A DNA stretch of 17,301 nt from Flavobacteriales bacterium UBA4474 (GCA_002389295.1 DGOE01000076.1:35522-52822); one strand, 5' to 3'; positions 1 to 7,062 are shown, counted from the stretch's first letter. Numbers and translations: made by a program. The notes: generated by a model from the sequence alone, not told the origin.

Positions 1-545
1 GGCTGAATGGTATAGCCCTTGTAAATCAGGCCTTTTTTGTGCAACTGAGACAAGAGCCACCAGACGCTCTCCATGTATTTGGGCTCGTACGTCACATATG
101 GCGACTCCATGTCGACCCAGTAACCCATGCGGCGGGTGAGGTCATTCCACTCTTCGGTGTAGCGCATGACCGACTCCTTGCAAGCCGTGTTGTACTCCTC
201 CACCGAGATTTTCTTTCCGATGTCCTCCTTGGTGATGCCCAATGCCTTCTCTACACCGAGCTCCACAGGCAAGCCATGGGTGTCCCATCCCGCCTTGCGC
301 TCGACGCGCTTGCCCTTGAGGGTTTGATAGCGGCAGAAAATATCCTTGAGGGCACGGGCCATGACATGGTGGATCCCCGGTTTGCCATTGGCGGAGGGCG
401 GGCCTTCAAAGAATACGAATCGGCTGTCGTCGGGACGTGCGTCCACACTGCGGCGGAACACATCGCCTTGCTCCCATTGCTGCATCACCTCTTGGGCAAT
501 GCCGGGCAAATCAAGGGGGCCTCTTTCAGGAAAACGTCGGGTCAT
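1..545 (-). CDS. ileS: Isoleucyl-tRNA synthetase, N-terminal part (cut by window edge)
   Basis: The visible 181 residues are the start of a class I aminoacyl-tRNA synthetase that charges tRNA-Ile with isoleucine in the cytoplasm. The block FFEGPPSANGKPGIHHV (residues 45-61) is the ATP-binding region, and KAGWDTHGLPVE (84-95) is the conserved IleS segment after it. The class I HIGH tetrapeptide reads GIHH (57-60), that is GxHH rather than HxGH. I recall this form as usual in Bacteroidota IleS and in some type-2 bacterial IleS. The remaining roughly 900 residues, including KMSKS and the editing domain, lie beyond position 1. The ATG at 545 is the only sensible start: the upstream codons in frame have no other start, and the conserved region begins shortly after it. 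The gene lies 82 bp behind pyk and has its own promoter. Confidence 0.96.
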   Translation of the reverse strand, partial: MTRRFPERGPLDLPGIAQEVMQQWEQGDVFRRSVDARPDDSRFVFFEGPPSANGKPGIHHVMARALKDIFCRYQTLKGKRVERKAGWDTHGLPVELGVEKALGITKEDIGKKISVEEYNTACKESVMRYTEEWNDLTRRMGYWVDMESPYVTYEPKYMESVWWLLSQLHKKGLIYKGYTIQ

Positions 546-594
546 CGTGTCGGCACAAAGGATTCGGCCCGAAAAGCAAGCCGGATCGGTCGCG

Positions 595-625
595 CGAAGA
601 TAACCCGGAGGCCCACGGAATCAAC
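595..625 (-). promoter_or_regulatory. Bacteroidota-type promoter for ileS
   Basis: On the minus strand GTTG (625-622) is followed by exactly 19 bases and then TATCTTCG (602-595). The known Bacteroidota housekeeping sigma consensus is TTTG/TTG, 17-23 bases, TAnnTTTG. The only deviation in the -7 element is C for T at its seventh base. Transcription would start near 588, leaving a leader of about 43 nt before the ileS ATG at 545. The promoter sits directly behind the pyk stop codon, so ileS can be expressed independently of pyk. Confidence 0.65.
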
Positions 626-627
626 CT

Positions 628-2085
628 CTAAACTCGGCTGATTTTCAGCATGTTGGAAGTGCCTGCCTCTGCGATGGGCATGCTGGCGACGTGGATGATG
701 TAATCTCCATCCGCCACCTTGTCCTCGCGTTGCAGCAGTGATTTCACGTCGGAAATCGTGTGGTCCGTGGAAATCATCTTGTCATAGTGGAAGCCCTCCA
801 CGCCCCAGCACAGCGAGAGCTGGCTCAGGATGGACTTGTTTCCGGTAAACACATAAATGAACGCCCGCGGACGTTGGCTCGCCACCTTGTACGCCGTGTA
901 GCCCGAGAAGGTCATGGTGACGATGGCTGAGGCAGATACGCGTTCGGCCAAGTCACAAGCGTTGTAGCAAATCGCATCGGTCACGAAGCGCGATGTCTTG
1001 TCCGACTCGATCCGTGCATCCCCACAACGGTGAAAAATGTGGGGCTCCTTTTCGATTTCCATGACGATGTCGCGCATCGCCTTGATGACCTCGACAGGGT
1101 GCGCACCTACAGATGTCTCTCCACTCAACATGACCGCATCGGCGCCATCGAGCACGGCATTGGCCACATCGGTGACCTCAGCGCGGGTGGGCGCAATGCT
1201 CTCGATCATGGACTCCATCATCTGGGTCGCAACGATGACGGGCTTGCCGTGCTGCTGACACAGTCCGATGGCCCGTTTTTGAATCATGGGCACCTGCTGC
1301 ATGGGCACTTCCACCCCCAGGTCGCCCCGGGCGATCATCACGGCATCCGATGACTCCACAATGCCCTCGAGGTCAGCAACCGCCTCTGGCTTCTCCACCT
1401 TGGCGACAATGCGGGCGTGGCTGTCTGCGGCTTCGATCCTCTCCCGCAGGTCCACCACATCTGCCGCAGAACGGACAAAACTCAAACCCACCCAGTCGAC
1501 CCCCAGTGTCAGGGCAAACGCGAGGTCCTCCCTGTCCTTGACGGTGAGACTCGGGAGGCTGATGTCTGTAGAAGGCAGGTTGAGCCCTTTGCGGGATGAC
1601 AGGATGCCGCCGTGGATCACCTTGCAGCGGACGGTGTCTTTTCCATTGGTCTCCTCTACCTGCAAACGGAGCTTTCCATCATCGAGCAAAACCGGCTCTC
1701 CGGGCTTGACGTCTGCCGCAAAATCCACATATGGGGTCCACGCCTGGTTGCTGTCGCCCTCGCCCTGACCCACATGGATGGTAAACGCCTCTCCTGCCAC
1801 GAGCATCGCCCCTTCGGCCATCATTCCAACCCGCAACTTGGGGCCTTGCATGTCAGCCAGCAGCGCGGTATGCGTGCCCAGCTTGAGGTCCAACTCCCGC
1901 ACGCGTGCAGCGGTGGTGGCATGGGTCTCGTGGTCTCCGTGGGAGAAGTTGAGGCGGATGACATTCACCCCTTCGCGGATCAGTGCTTCCAGCACTTCCG
2001 AGGAACTGCTGGCAGGCCCTACCGTGGCGATGATTTTGGTGAATTTCCGTTGCATGGTGGAATCTGTTTGTCTCCGCGTGTTCAT
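628..2085 (-). CDS. pyk: Pyruvate kinase
   Basis: This enzyme transfers phosphate from phosphoenolpyruvate to ADP, giving pyruvate and ATP in the last step of glycolysis. The 485 residues are the family's usual length. Visible landmarks are LNFSHG (45-50), ADMQGPKLR (77-85), the pyruvate kinase signature IVAKVEKPEAV (226-236, with the active-site Lys), ARGDLGVEVP (252-261), and ATQMMESM followed by APTRAEVTDVANAV (286-311). The C-terminal allosteric domain is complete. The ATG at 2085 overlaps the stop of the upstream gene in an ATGA, which suggests translational coupling. A second Met at residue 11 (MQRKFTKI, ATG at 2055) sits immediately before the conserved region and is a realistic alternative start. 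The order rnc, IPExxxVDY gene, pyk is one I recall from many Bacteroidota genomes. Confidence 0.97.
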   Translation of the reverse strand: MNTRRQTDSTMQRKFTKIIATVGPASSSSEVLEALIREGVNVIRLNFSHGDHETHATTAARVRELDLKLGTHTALLADMQGPKLRVGMMAEGAMLVAGEAFTIHVGQGEGDSNQAWTPYVDFAADVKPGEPVLLDDGKLRLQVEETNGKDTVRCKVIHGGILSSRKGLNLPSTDISLPSLTVKDREDLAFALTLGVDWVGLSFVRSAADVVDLRERIEAADSHARIVAKVEKPEAVADLEGIVESSDAVMIARGDLGVEVPMQQVPMIQKRAIGLCQQHGKPVIVATQMMESMIESIAPTRAEVTDVANAVLDGADAVMLSGETSVGAHPVEVIKAMRDIVMEIEKEPHIFHRCGDARIESDKTSRFVTDAICYNACDLAERVSASAIVTMTFSGYTAYKVASQRPRAFIYVFTGNKSILSQLSLCWGVEGFHYDKMISTDHTISDVKSLLQREDKVADGDYIIHVASMPIAEAGTSNMLKISRV

Positions 2086-2501
2086 TCGTAATACAATACC
2101 TCCTGCTGCGTGATGGCCGCCGTATCCACAGGGAAACAGGCCGCCACCCTTCTCATGGTCCTCAAGCCCTCAAGCAGTGCATCTGAGCGCTCACCAAACA
2201 TCGACTCTACACGCAGGAGGTAGTCGAAATGGACCAGTGTGGGGATCATTGCCCCTTCCGGTACCCGGTTCCAAATCACGTCGAAGGTCCAGCCTTCTCC
2301 TTCATCCTCATGCCGCCACACGCAGTGCTTGGTCACAGGCCTCCGCTTGTGGACCACCTCTAATTCCTCATGGAATGCAAGGCGGGTCCCCAATGTGCGA
2401 TTCAGGTTCCAACAGAATCGGTGTCCCGCATCCGAACAGCTGACCCCTAAAAAAACGAAGGGGACCGCATCATCCCCAATGTCAAGTTGTAGGGTGGGCA
2501 T
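2082..2501 (-). CDS. IPExxxVDY family protein (function unknown)
   Basis: This is a 139-residue cytoplasmic-looking protein with no signal peptide or membrane segment. I assign it to the Bacteroidota-specific IPExxxVDY family from its position between rnc and pyk and from residues 86-94, IPTLVHFDY followed by LL. The match to the naming motif is imperfect: the Glu is Thr and the Val is Phe, while Ile, Pro, Asp and Tyr keep their spacing. The Asp-Tyr block is followed by Leu-Leu and charged residues, as in family members. No catalytic motif is apparent, and no function is established to my knowledge. The stop overlaps the pyk start (ATGA), and the start lies 29 bp after rnc, so it is very likely co-transcribed and coupled with pyk. 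Confidence 0.8.
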   Translation of the reverse strand: MPTLQLDIGDDAVPFVFLGVSCSDAGHRFCWNLNRTLGTRLAFHEELEVVHKRRPVTKHCVWRHEDEGEGWTFDVIWNRVPEGAMIPTLVHFDYLLRVESMFGERSDALLEGLRTMRRVAACFPVDTAAITQQEVLYYE

Positions 2502-2530
2502 CGTTTGCGGACCTATCCATATGGAAGGCC

Positions 2531-3235
2531 TTAATCGTCTCCGAAGATATGACGACAGGCCTCGCGCGCCGCGGCCTGCTCCGCAGACTTCTTAGAGGGC
2601 CCGTCCGACGTCCCCATCACCTTGCCCCCAATCAACACCTGCATCTTGTACAATTGCTGTCCATCACGCTTGAACTCCCGCACCACCTTGAACTGGATTT
2701 TCTTCTTGCGCTTCTGGCCCCACTCGTGCAATTTGCTCTTGAAGTCCACCGTGGCCTGCAACCTGTGGTCGAGGTCGAACCGCTTGAGCAACTTGAGCAC
2801 GCCGCGCTGGGTTTTGCGGAAACCCCGGTCCAGGTATACCGCTCCTACGACGGCCTCCATGGCGTTTCCGCGCAATGAGGCGTGCACCGAACCTTTGCCC
2901 GTCTGGGCATCGAGCAGGTGCTCCACTCCGATTTCTTGACCGAGCAAATTCAACGACTCCCTGCTGACCAAGCGGGCCTTCATCCGGGTCATCTCACCCT
3001 CGTCCCCGTCGGGAAACTTCCGAAACAACATGTCGACCACGATCATGTCCAACACGGAGTCACCCAGGAATTCCAGCCTTTCGTTGCTGGTCAGGCCGTC
3101 CTTTTGGCAGCCCAAAGAACTCGAGTGGCGCAAAGCTTCGAGGTAAGGAGCCAAATTCCTTGGGCGAACCCCAAAGTGCCGACGGATGAACCTGCGGATG
3201 CGCGCTTCTCTATCGTGACGACGCCTCAGGGGCAT
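2531..3235 (-). CDS. rnc: Ribonuclease III
   Basis: RNase III cleaves double-stranded RNA in rRNA and mRNA processing. The 234-residue protein has the nuclease domain (about 15-155) with the signature NERLEFLGDS (51-60), which carries metal-binding Glu55 and Asp59. A C-terminal double-stranded RNA-binding domain follows (about 163-231), with DFKSKLHEWGQ and the basic loop GPSKKSAEQAAA. The second catalytic block reads GNAMEAVVGAVYLD (123-136), so the position of E. coli Asp114 is Asn124, while Glu127 is kept. I chose the ATG at 3235, which overlaps the fabF stop by one base (TGATG). A TTG just before it could add one codon but is less likely. The order acpP-fabF-rnc is common in bacteria. Confidence 0.96.
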   Translation of the reverse strand: MPLRRRHDREARIRRFIRRHFGVRPRNLAPYLEALRHSSSLGCQKDGLTSNERLEFLGDSVLDMIVVDMLFRKFPDGDEGEMTRMKARLVSRESLNLLGQEIGVEHLLDAQTGKGSVHASLRGNAMEAVVGAVYLDRGFRKTQRGVLKLLKRFDLDHRLQATVDFKSKLHEWGQKRKKKIQFKVVREFKRDGQQLYKMQVLIGGKVMGTSDGPSKKSAEQAAAREACRHIFGDD

Positions 3236-4482
3236 CAAAACTTGCGTACGATGACCGAAGCGTTGTGTCCGCCGAAACCAAACGTGTTGGACAATGCTGC
3301 CCTTACGGGACGGTCCCTTTTCACATTGAATGTGTAATCCAAGCCCTGGTTGAGGGCGGGATCCGGATCGGTCGAATTGATGGTCGGAGGAATGACATCC
3401 TCGGTCACGGCCATGATGCAGGCCAAGGCTTCCACCGCTCCTGCCGCTCCGAGCAAATGTCCTGTCATGGACTTGGTGCTCGATATGCTGAGGGCCTCAG
3501 CGTGCGTCCCAAACACTTCCTCGATGGCCTTTACCTCCGCAAGGTCTCCGAGCGGTGTAGACGTGCCGTGCACATTGACATAATCGACTTCATCGGCCGA
3601 CATGCCGGCATCCTCAAGGGCTGCGCGCATGACGTTGCGGGCACCCAGCCCTTCCGGATGGGGCGCCGTCATGTGATGGGCGTCTGCAGAAGCACCGCCA
3701 CCCATGATCTCGCAAATGATGTTGGCACCGCGCGCTTGCGCATGCTCGAGGGACTCAAGCACCAAGGCTCCAGCACCTTCACCGAGCACGAAGCCGTCCC
3801 GGCTCACATCAAATGGGCGAGAAGCCGTTCCTGGTTCGTCGTTTCGCGTCGACAGTGCCTTCATCGCACTGAAGCCGCCAATGCCCGCCTCGACCACTGC
3901 CGCCTCAGCGCCTCCACTGACCATGGCGTCGGCTTTGCCGTAACGAATGGCGTTGAAAGCGTCAATGATGGCGTTGGTCGCGCTGGCACAGGCCGAGACA
4001 CATGCGTAGTTGGGTCCACGGAAACCATACTCCATACTGATGTGACCCGCGCAGATGTCGCCGATCATCTTTGGAATGAAGAAGGGATTGAACCGAGGGG
4101 TACCATCGCCCTGATAGAACCCCATGATCTCCTGCTGGAAGGTCAGAATTCCGCCAATTCCACTGCCGAAGATGACCCCGACACGGTCGGGATCCGGGTC
4201 AGAAGCGACGATGCCGGAATGGGCCACAGCCTCGCGCGCCGCCACAATGCCGTACTGGGCGTAGGGGTCGAGTTTTCTGGCCTCCTTGCGATCGAAATGC
4301 GCCGCGGGATCCCAATCCTTCAGCTCGCAGGCGAACTGCGTCTTGAATTTGGAAGCGTCGAATCGGGTAATGGGTCCCGCTCCGCTCACCCCTTTTTTGA
4401 GGGCGTCGAAATAAGAAGGGACATCGTTGCCCAACGGGGTCAGGCAACCCATGCCCGTGACGACGACACGGTTCAGCTCCAT
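3235..4482 (-). CDS. fabF: Beta-ketoacyl-ACP synthase II
   Basis: This is the condensing enzyme of type II fatty-acid synthesis; it extends acyl-ACP with malonyl-ACP. The 415-residue length is typical. The nucleophile is Cys165 in ACVSACAS, and the two catalytic histidines are His305 (VNVHGTSTP) and His342 (KSMTGHLLGAAGA), with Lys337 nearby. The gating loop SNTFGFGGHN (399-408) is intact. The Cys-His-His triad and the start MELNRVVVTGMG support FabF over FabH. The frame stays open to 4566, but its first 28 codons overlap acpP and resemble no FabF sequence, so the ATG at 4482 is preferred. That ATG lies 7 bp after the acpP stop, beside the carrier-protein gene the enzyme works with. Confidence 0.97.
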   Translation of the reverse strand: MELNRVVVTGMGCLTPLGNDVPSYFDALKKGVSGAGPITRFDASKFKTQFACELKDWDPAAHFDRKEARKLDPYAQYGIVAAREAVAHSGIVASDPDPDRVGVIFGSGIGGILTFQQEIMGFYQGDGTPRFNPFFIPKMIGDICAGHISMEYGFRGPNYACVSACASATNAIIDAFNAIRYGKADAMVSGGAEAAVVEAGIGGFSAMKALSTRNDEPGTASRPFDVSRDGFVLGEGAGALVLESLEHAQARGANIICEIMGGGASADAHHMTAPHPEGLGARNVMRAALEDAGMSADEVDYVNVHGTSTPLGDLAEVKAIEEVFGTHAEALSISSTKSMTGHLLGAAGAVEALACIMAVTEDVIPPTINSTDPDPALNQGLDYTFNVKRDRPVRAALSNTFGFGGHNASVIVRKF

Positions 4483-4489
4483 GTGGGGC

Positions 4490-4723
4490 TTACTTCGCGT
4501 TCTCGATGTACTCGATGGCTTGGCCGACAGTACCGATTTTCTCAGCTTGATCGTCCGGGATGGCAATATTGAATTCCTTCTCGAATTCCATGATCAGCTC
4601 AACCGTGTCGAGTGAGTCAGCACCAAGGTCATTGGTGAAGCCAGCCTCGTCGTTCACTTCGGATCCATCTACACCGAGCTTGTCGACAATGATGGCGGTC
4701 ACTTTTTCGCGGATATCAGACAT
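4490..4723 (-). CDS. acpP: Acyl carrier protein
   Basis: This is a 77-residue acidic carrier protein that holds growing fatty-acyl chains on a 4'-phosphopantetheine arm. The attachment site is Ser37 in DLGADSLDTVEL, followed by the helix II pattern VELIMEFEKEFNIAIPD. Length and charge match bacterial AcpP. The frame extends to 4771, but the extra 16 residues are not ACP-like, whereas MSDIREKV at 4723 is the standard start. A promoter-like element lies about 25 bp upstream, so acpP is probably the first gene of the acpP-fabF-rnc-IPExxxVDY-pyk unit. Confidence 0.97.
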   Translation of the reverse strand: MSDIREKVTAIIVDKLGVDGSEVNDEAGFTNDLGADSLDTVELIMEFEKEFNIAIPDDQAEKIGTVGQAIEYIENAK

Positions 4724-4748
4724 GGTTTGCGTTGTTGCGAATGCGGTG

Positions 4749-4756
4749 CAAAGTAA
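4749..4756 (-). promoter_or_regulatory. Probable -7 element of the acpP promoter
   Basis: The minus strand reads TTACTTTG, one base off the Bacteroidota -7 consensus TAnnTTTG. It lies 25 bp before the acpP ATG, in a 131-bp gap between the flavoprotein gene and acpP. No convincing TTG -33 element sits at 17-23 bases; the nearest TTG is 12 bases away. The call therefore rests on the -7 match and its position. No clear hairpin-plus-T-run terminator for the upstream operon is visible in the gap. Confidence 0.45.
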
Positions 4757-4854
4757 ACCCTTGCATTCCAAGTGGAGAACACTGAAAAGGCCCGGATATG
4801 AAACTTGCTCACCGGATTTCTTCTATTCCCCACAACACCCTCTTTTTCAATGAC

Positions 4855-5553
4855 CTACAGGCCTCCTTTGTTGGAGGGCGGAGCATAATGGACGCAGATT
4901 TCGTCCAAAGATTTGCGTAAAAGGAGGGGCACAGTGGTGTCCTCGGCAGGCCAACCGACGGGAATGTTGAGGAAAGCGCGCTCGTTTTCGGGCCGGTTCA
5001 ACAACTCCCCGAGGAAGTTCATGGGCGAAGGGGTATGGGTCAGTGCGGCCAAGCCCGCCTCATGTAGGGCGGACAGCAGCAAGCCCACCGCTATGCCGCA
5101 GCTCTCCTGCACGTAATAATTGGGATACTTGTCCCCTGTATCGGGGTCCTTTTCATGCAACCGCCGAAACACGATGATGAGTGCAGCGGCGTCCTCAATG
5201 AAGGGCTTGATGTGATCCGTGGCCAATGGCTGTAGGTCTTCAAGCCAGCGATCGGACATGCGGCTGGAATAACTGCGCTCCTCCTCTTCTTCGGCAGCCT
5301 GGCGGATGCGTGTCCGCAAAGCGGGGTCGGTGACAATGCAAAATGTCCACGGCTGTTTGTGGGCGCCGCTCGGTGCTGTGCCCGCAATGTGGATGGCGCG
5401 CTCGAGGATGTCGATGGGAACCGGTTCGGAGCTGAAACTGCGCACACTTCGGCGGTTGGACAGGTGCAGGTACATCGCATCGAGCCGGCGGCGCATCTCT
5501 TCAGGCTCCTGCCGCGGCAACGTATACGGAATGTGGCCCTTTCCCTTGCTCAC
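4855..5553 (-). CDS. Nitroreductase-fold FMN flavoprotein, iodotyrosine deiodinase-like
   Basis: This 232-residue protein belongs to the nitroreductase superfamily and most resembles the iodotyrosine deiodinase (IYD) branch, which reductively removes halogen from halotyrosines using FMN. The FMN-binding start NRRSVRSF (33-40) and AGTAPSGAHKQPW (57-69) are clear. The IYD substrate-binding triad Glu, Tyr, Lys is present with the spacing I recall from mammalian IYD: Glu91 and Tyr95 in EEEERSY, and Lys116 in DHIKPF, 21 residues after the Tyr. The lid segment RMSDRWLEDL (98-107) and PVGWPAEDTTVP (198-209) also match. There is no membrane anchor, so it should be cytoplasmic. The start is GTG, overlapping the mlaF stop as GTGA, which indicates coupling. 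The natural substrate is unknown; another halophenol or a quinone-like compound is possible. Confidence 0.85.
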   Translation of the reverse strand: MSKGKGHIPYTLPRQEPEEMRRRLDAMYLHLSNRRSVRSFSSEPVPIDILERAIHIAGTAPSGAHKQPWTFCIVTDPALRTRIRQAAEEEEERSYSSRMSDRWLEDLQPLATDHIKPFIEDAAALIIVFRRLHEKDPDTGDKYPNYYVQESCGIAVGLLLSALHEAGLAALTHTPSPMNFLGELLNRPENERAFLNIPVGWPAEDTTVPLLLRKSLDEICVHYAPPSNKGGL

Positions 5554-6311
5554 CGCCCTTGGAGTTTGGTGCGGATGTCGCGCATGAGGTCGGAGGCGTA
5601 GACAAAGGTGTCGAGTTCTTTGACCTGACTGTCCAAAATGCCTTTGCGGTCACCATTCCAGGCCACCCTGCCTTCGTGGATGAAATGAATGTTGTCCCCG
5701 ATTTCGATGACGCTGTTCATGTCGTGCGAAATCACCACGGTGGTGGTGCCGTATTCCTGTGTCAAGTCGCGGATGAGGTTGTCGATCACAATGGCCGTTT
5801 GGGGATCCAGGCCAGAATTGGGCTCGTCGCAAAACAGGTATTTGGGCCGGCCCACAATGGCTCGGGCCAGCGCCACGCGCTTTTGCATCCCGCCTGAAAC
5901 CTCAGCGGGAAAGCGGTGTTCGGCGCCTTCAAGTTCTACGCGCTTCAAACAAGCCATGGCGCGCTCCCTGCGCTCTTCGGCGTCCATTTCGCCAAACATG
6001 CGCAACGGGAACTCCACGTTTTCCAGGACGGTCATTGAATCGAACAGGGCGCCGCCCTGAAACAACATCCCAATCTGTCTTCGAACCACCTCACGCTCCT
6101 TGGTCGACATGGCGGTAAACTCCTCACCGTCATAGGTTACAGAACCACTGTCGGCTTCCAGCAGGCCCACGATGCACTTGGTCAGCACTGATTTTCCGGA
6201 GCCGCTGCGGCCAATGATGAAGTTGACCATGCCGGCCTCGAACACCGCGCCGATGTCGTTCAGCACTTGCTTGTCCCCAAAGGATTTGCAGACGCCCTCT
6301 ACCCGGATCAT
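5550..6311 (-). CDS. mlaF: MlaF-type ABC transporter ATPase
   Basis: This is the 253-residue ATPase of an MCE/Mla-type lipid transporter, which moves phospholipids between inner and outer membranes. Visible motifs are Walker A GRSGSGKS (34-41), the Q-loop (MLFQGG, 82-87), the signature VSGGMQKRVALARA (138-151), Walker B YLFCDEPNSGLDP (158-170) and the H-loop His196 in VISHD. The Met after SGG in the signature and the AsnSer after DEP are typical of MlaF rather than general ABC ATPases. The ATG at 6311 overlaps the mlaE stop as ATGA. The longer open frame upstream to 6470 lies inside mlaE and is not protein-like. No MCE-domain (MlaD) gene follows; the next gene is the deiodinase-like flavoprotein. 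Confidence 0.93.
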   Translation of the reverse strand: MIRVEGVCKSFGDKQVLNDIGAVFEAGMVNFIIGRSGSGKSVLTKCIVGLLEADSGSVTYDGEEFTAMSTKEREVVRRQIGMLFQGGALFDSMTVLENVEFPLRMFGEMDAEERRERAMACLKRVELEGAEHRFPAEVSGGMQKRVALARAIVGRPKYLFCDEPNSGLDPQTAIVIDNLIRDLTQEYGTTTVVISHDMNSVIEIGDNIHFIHEGRVAWNGDRKGILDSQVKELDTFVYASDLMRDIRTKLQGR

Positions 6312-7045
6312 GTCAGGAGCAGTTGGGTGATGACCAGGTTGGCCACCATGACGATGACCACGCTGTACACCACAGCCTTTGTGCTGGAGCGCCCGACTTC
6401 CCTGGCTCCGCCGGCGGTGTGGTAGCCCTGGTAGGCGCTGACGCTCGTGATGATCAAGGCAAATACGCACGTCTTGATCAAAGCATACACCACGTCAAAA
6501 GACCTGAAGTCGATCTGAATGCCGTATTTGTAATCGGCGAAACTGCTCAAGTCCGCGGCATTGCACACCCAAGCGCCTGCGCCGATGCCCAGCACCATGG
6601 CGATGACCACCAGAAATGGGAAAATCAAGAGGGCGGCGAGCAGTTTGGGCAGCACAAGGTGGGCCACACTGCGCACCCCCATGACCTCCAGTGCGTCGAT
6701 CTGCTCGGTCACCTGCATCGTTCCAATCTGGGAAGCGATGTTGGAACCCACCTTGCCAGAGAGAATGACGGGAATGATGGTCGGTGCAAACTCCAGAATC
6801 ATGGTCTGCCTGACCGTGAACCCAATGGTGTAAGCCGGGATCCATCCGCTGACCTGGTGGGCGGTTTGGATGGCAATCACAGCGCCCATGAACAGACTCA
6901 ACAGGGCCACAATCCCCACGCTTTGCACCCCTATGGCTTCCAACTCGACCAAGGTGGCCTGAAAGAAGACGCGGCCTTTCTGGGGACGGCGCAGGGCCGA
7001 AGCCATGAATGAGAAGTAACGACCGATATGGAAGAGCAATCCCAT
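6308..7045 (-). CDS. mlaE: MlaE-type ABC transporter permease
   Basis: This is the 245-residue inner-membrane permease partner of MlaF. It starts with an amphipathic segment and has about five hydrophobic spans (roughly 41-62, 84-97, 133-160, 183-203 and 222-243). The family hallmark GSNIASQIGTMQVTEQIDAL (100-119), continuing EVMGV, is the cytoplasmic helix that couples to the ATPase. The C-terminal YQGYHTAGGAREVGRSST (205-222) is also characteristic. The gene starts 59 bp after the mannose-1-phosphate guanylyltransferase gene and overlaps mlaF by 4 bp, so MlaE and MlaF are surely made together. The substrate is inferred from the family as phospholipid or a similar lipid. Confidence 0.94.
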   Translation of the reverse strand: MGLLFHIGRYFSFMASALRRPQKGRVFFQATLVELEAIGVQSVGIVALLSLFMGAVIAIQTAHQVSGWIPAYTIGFTVRQTMILEFAPTIIPVILSGKVGSNIASQIGTMQVTEQIDALEVMGVRSVAHLVLPKLLAALLIFPFLVVIAMVLGIGAGAWVCNAADLSSFADYKYGIQIDFRSFDVVYALIKTCVFALIITSVSAYQGYHTAGGAREVGRSSTKAVVYSVVIVMVANLVITQLLLT

Positions 7046-7054
7046 GCCTATCGA

Positions 7055-7062
7055 CGAAGGTA
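7055..7062 (-). promoter_or_regulatory. Possible -7 promoter element before mlaE
   Basis: TACCTTCG on the minus strand resembles TAnnTTTG, with the same C substitution as the ileS element. It ends only 9 bp before the mlaE ATG, so the leader would be very short. The nearest upstream TTG is 15 bases away, which is short of the usual 17-23. It may be a weak internal promoter or chance. Confidence 0.25.

Noticed and set aside
39..641. Plus-strand frame of 200 codons at the left edge
   Set aside because: Antisense to the ileS N-terminus, which is conserved; no homology recognisable.
2542..2549. TATCTTCG on the minus strand near the end of rnc as a promoter for the IPExxxVDY gene
   Set aside because: It encodes the conserved-looking rnc C-terminus, has no TTG at the right spacing, and the downstream genes are close enough to be read from acpP.
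3236..3238. TTG as the start codon of rnc
   Set aside because: It adds only one residue before an ATG that overlaps the fabF stop by one base; the ATG is the simpler choice.
3265..4572. Long plus-strand frame of 435 codons opposite fabF
   Set aside because: It is fully antisense to an unambiguous FabF with intact catalytic residues; its product is rich in His/Arg/Gly and resembles nothing. Long antisense frames are expected at this GC content.
6312..6470. N-terminal extension of the mlaF frame
   Set aside because: It lies inside mlaE in another frame and is Arg/His/Gly-rich; the ATG at 6311 with an ATGA overlap is the family start. The same reasoning rejects extensions of fumC (to 9985), fabF (to 4566), acpP (to 4771), the response regulator (to 13707) and the deacetylase (to 14497).
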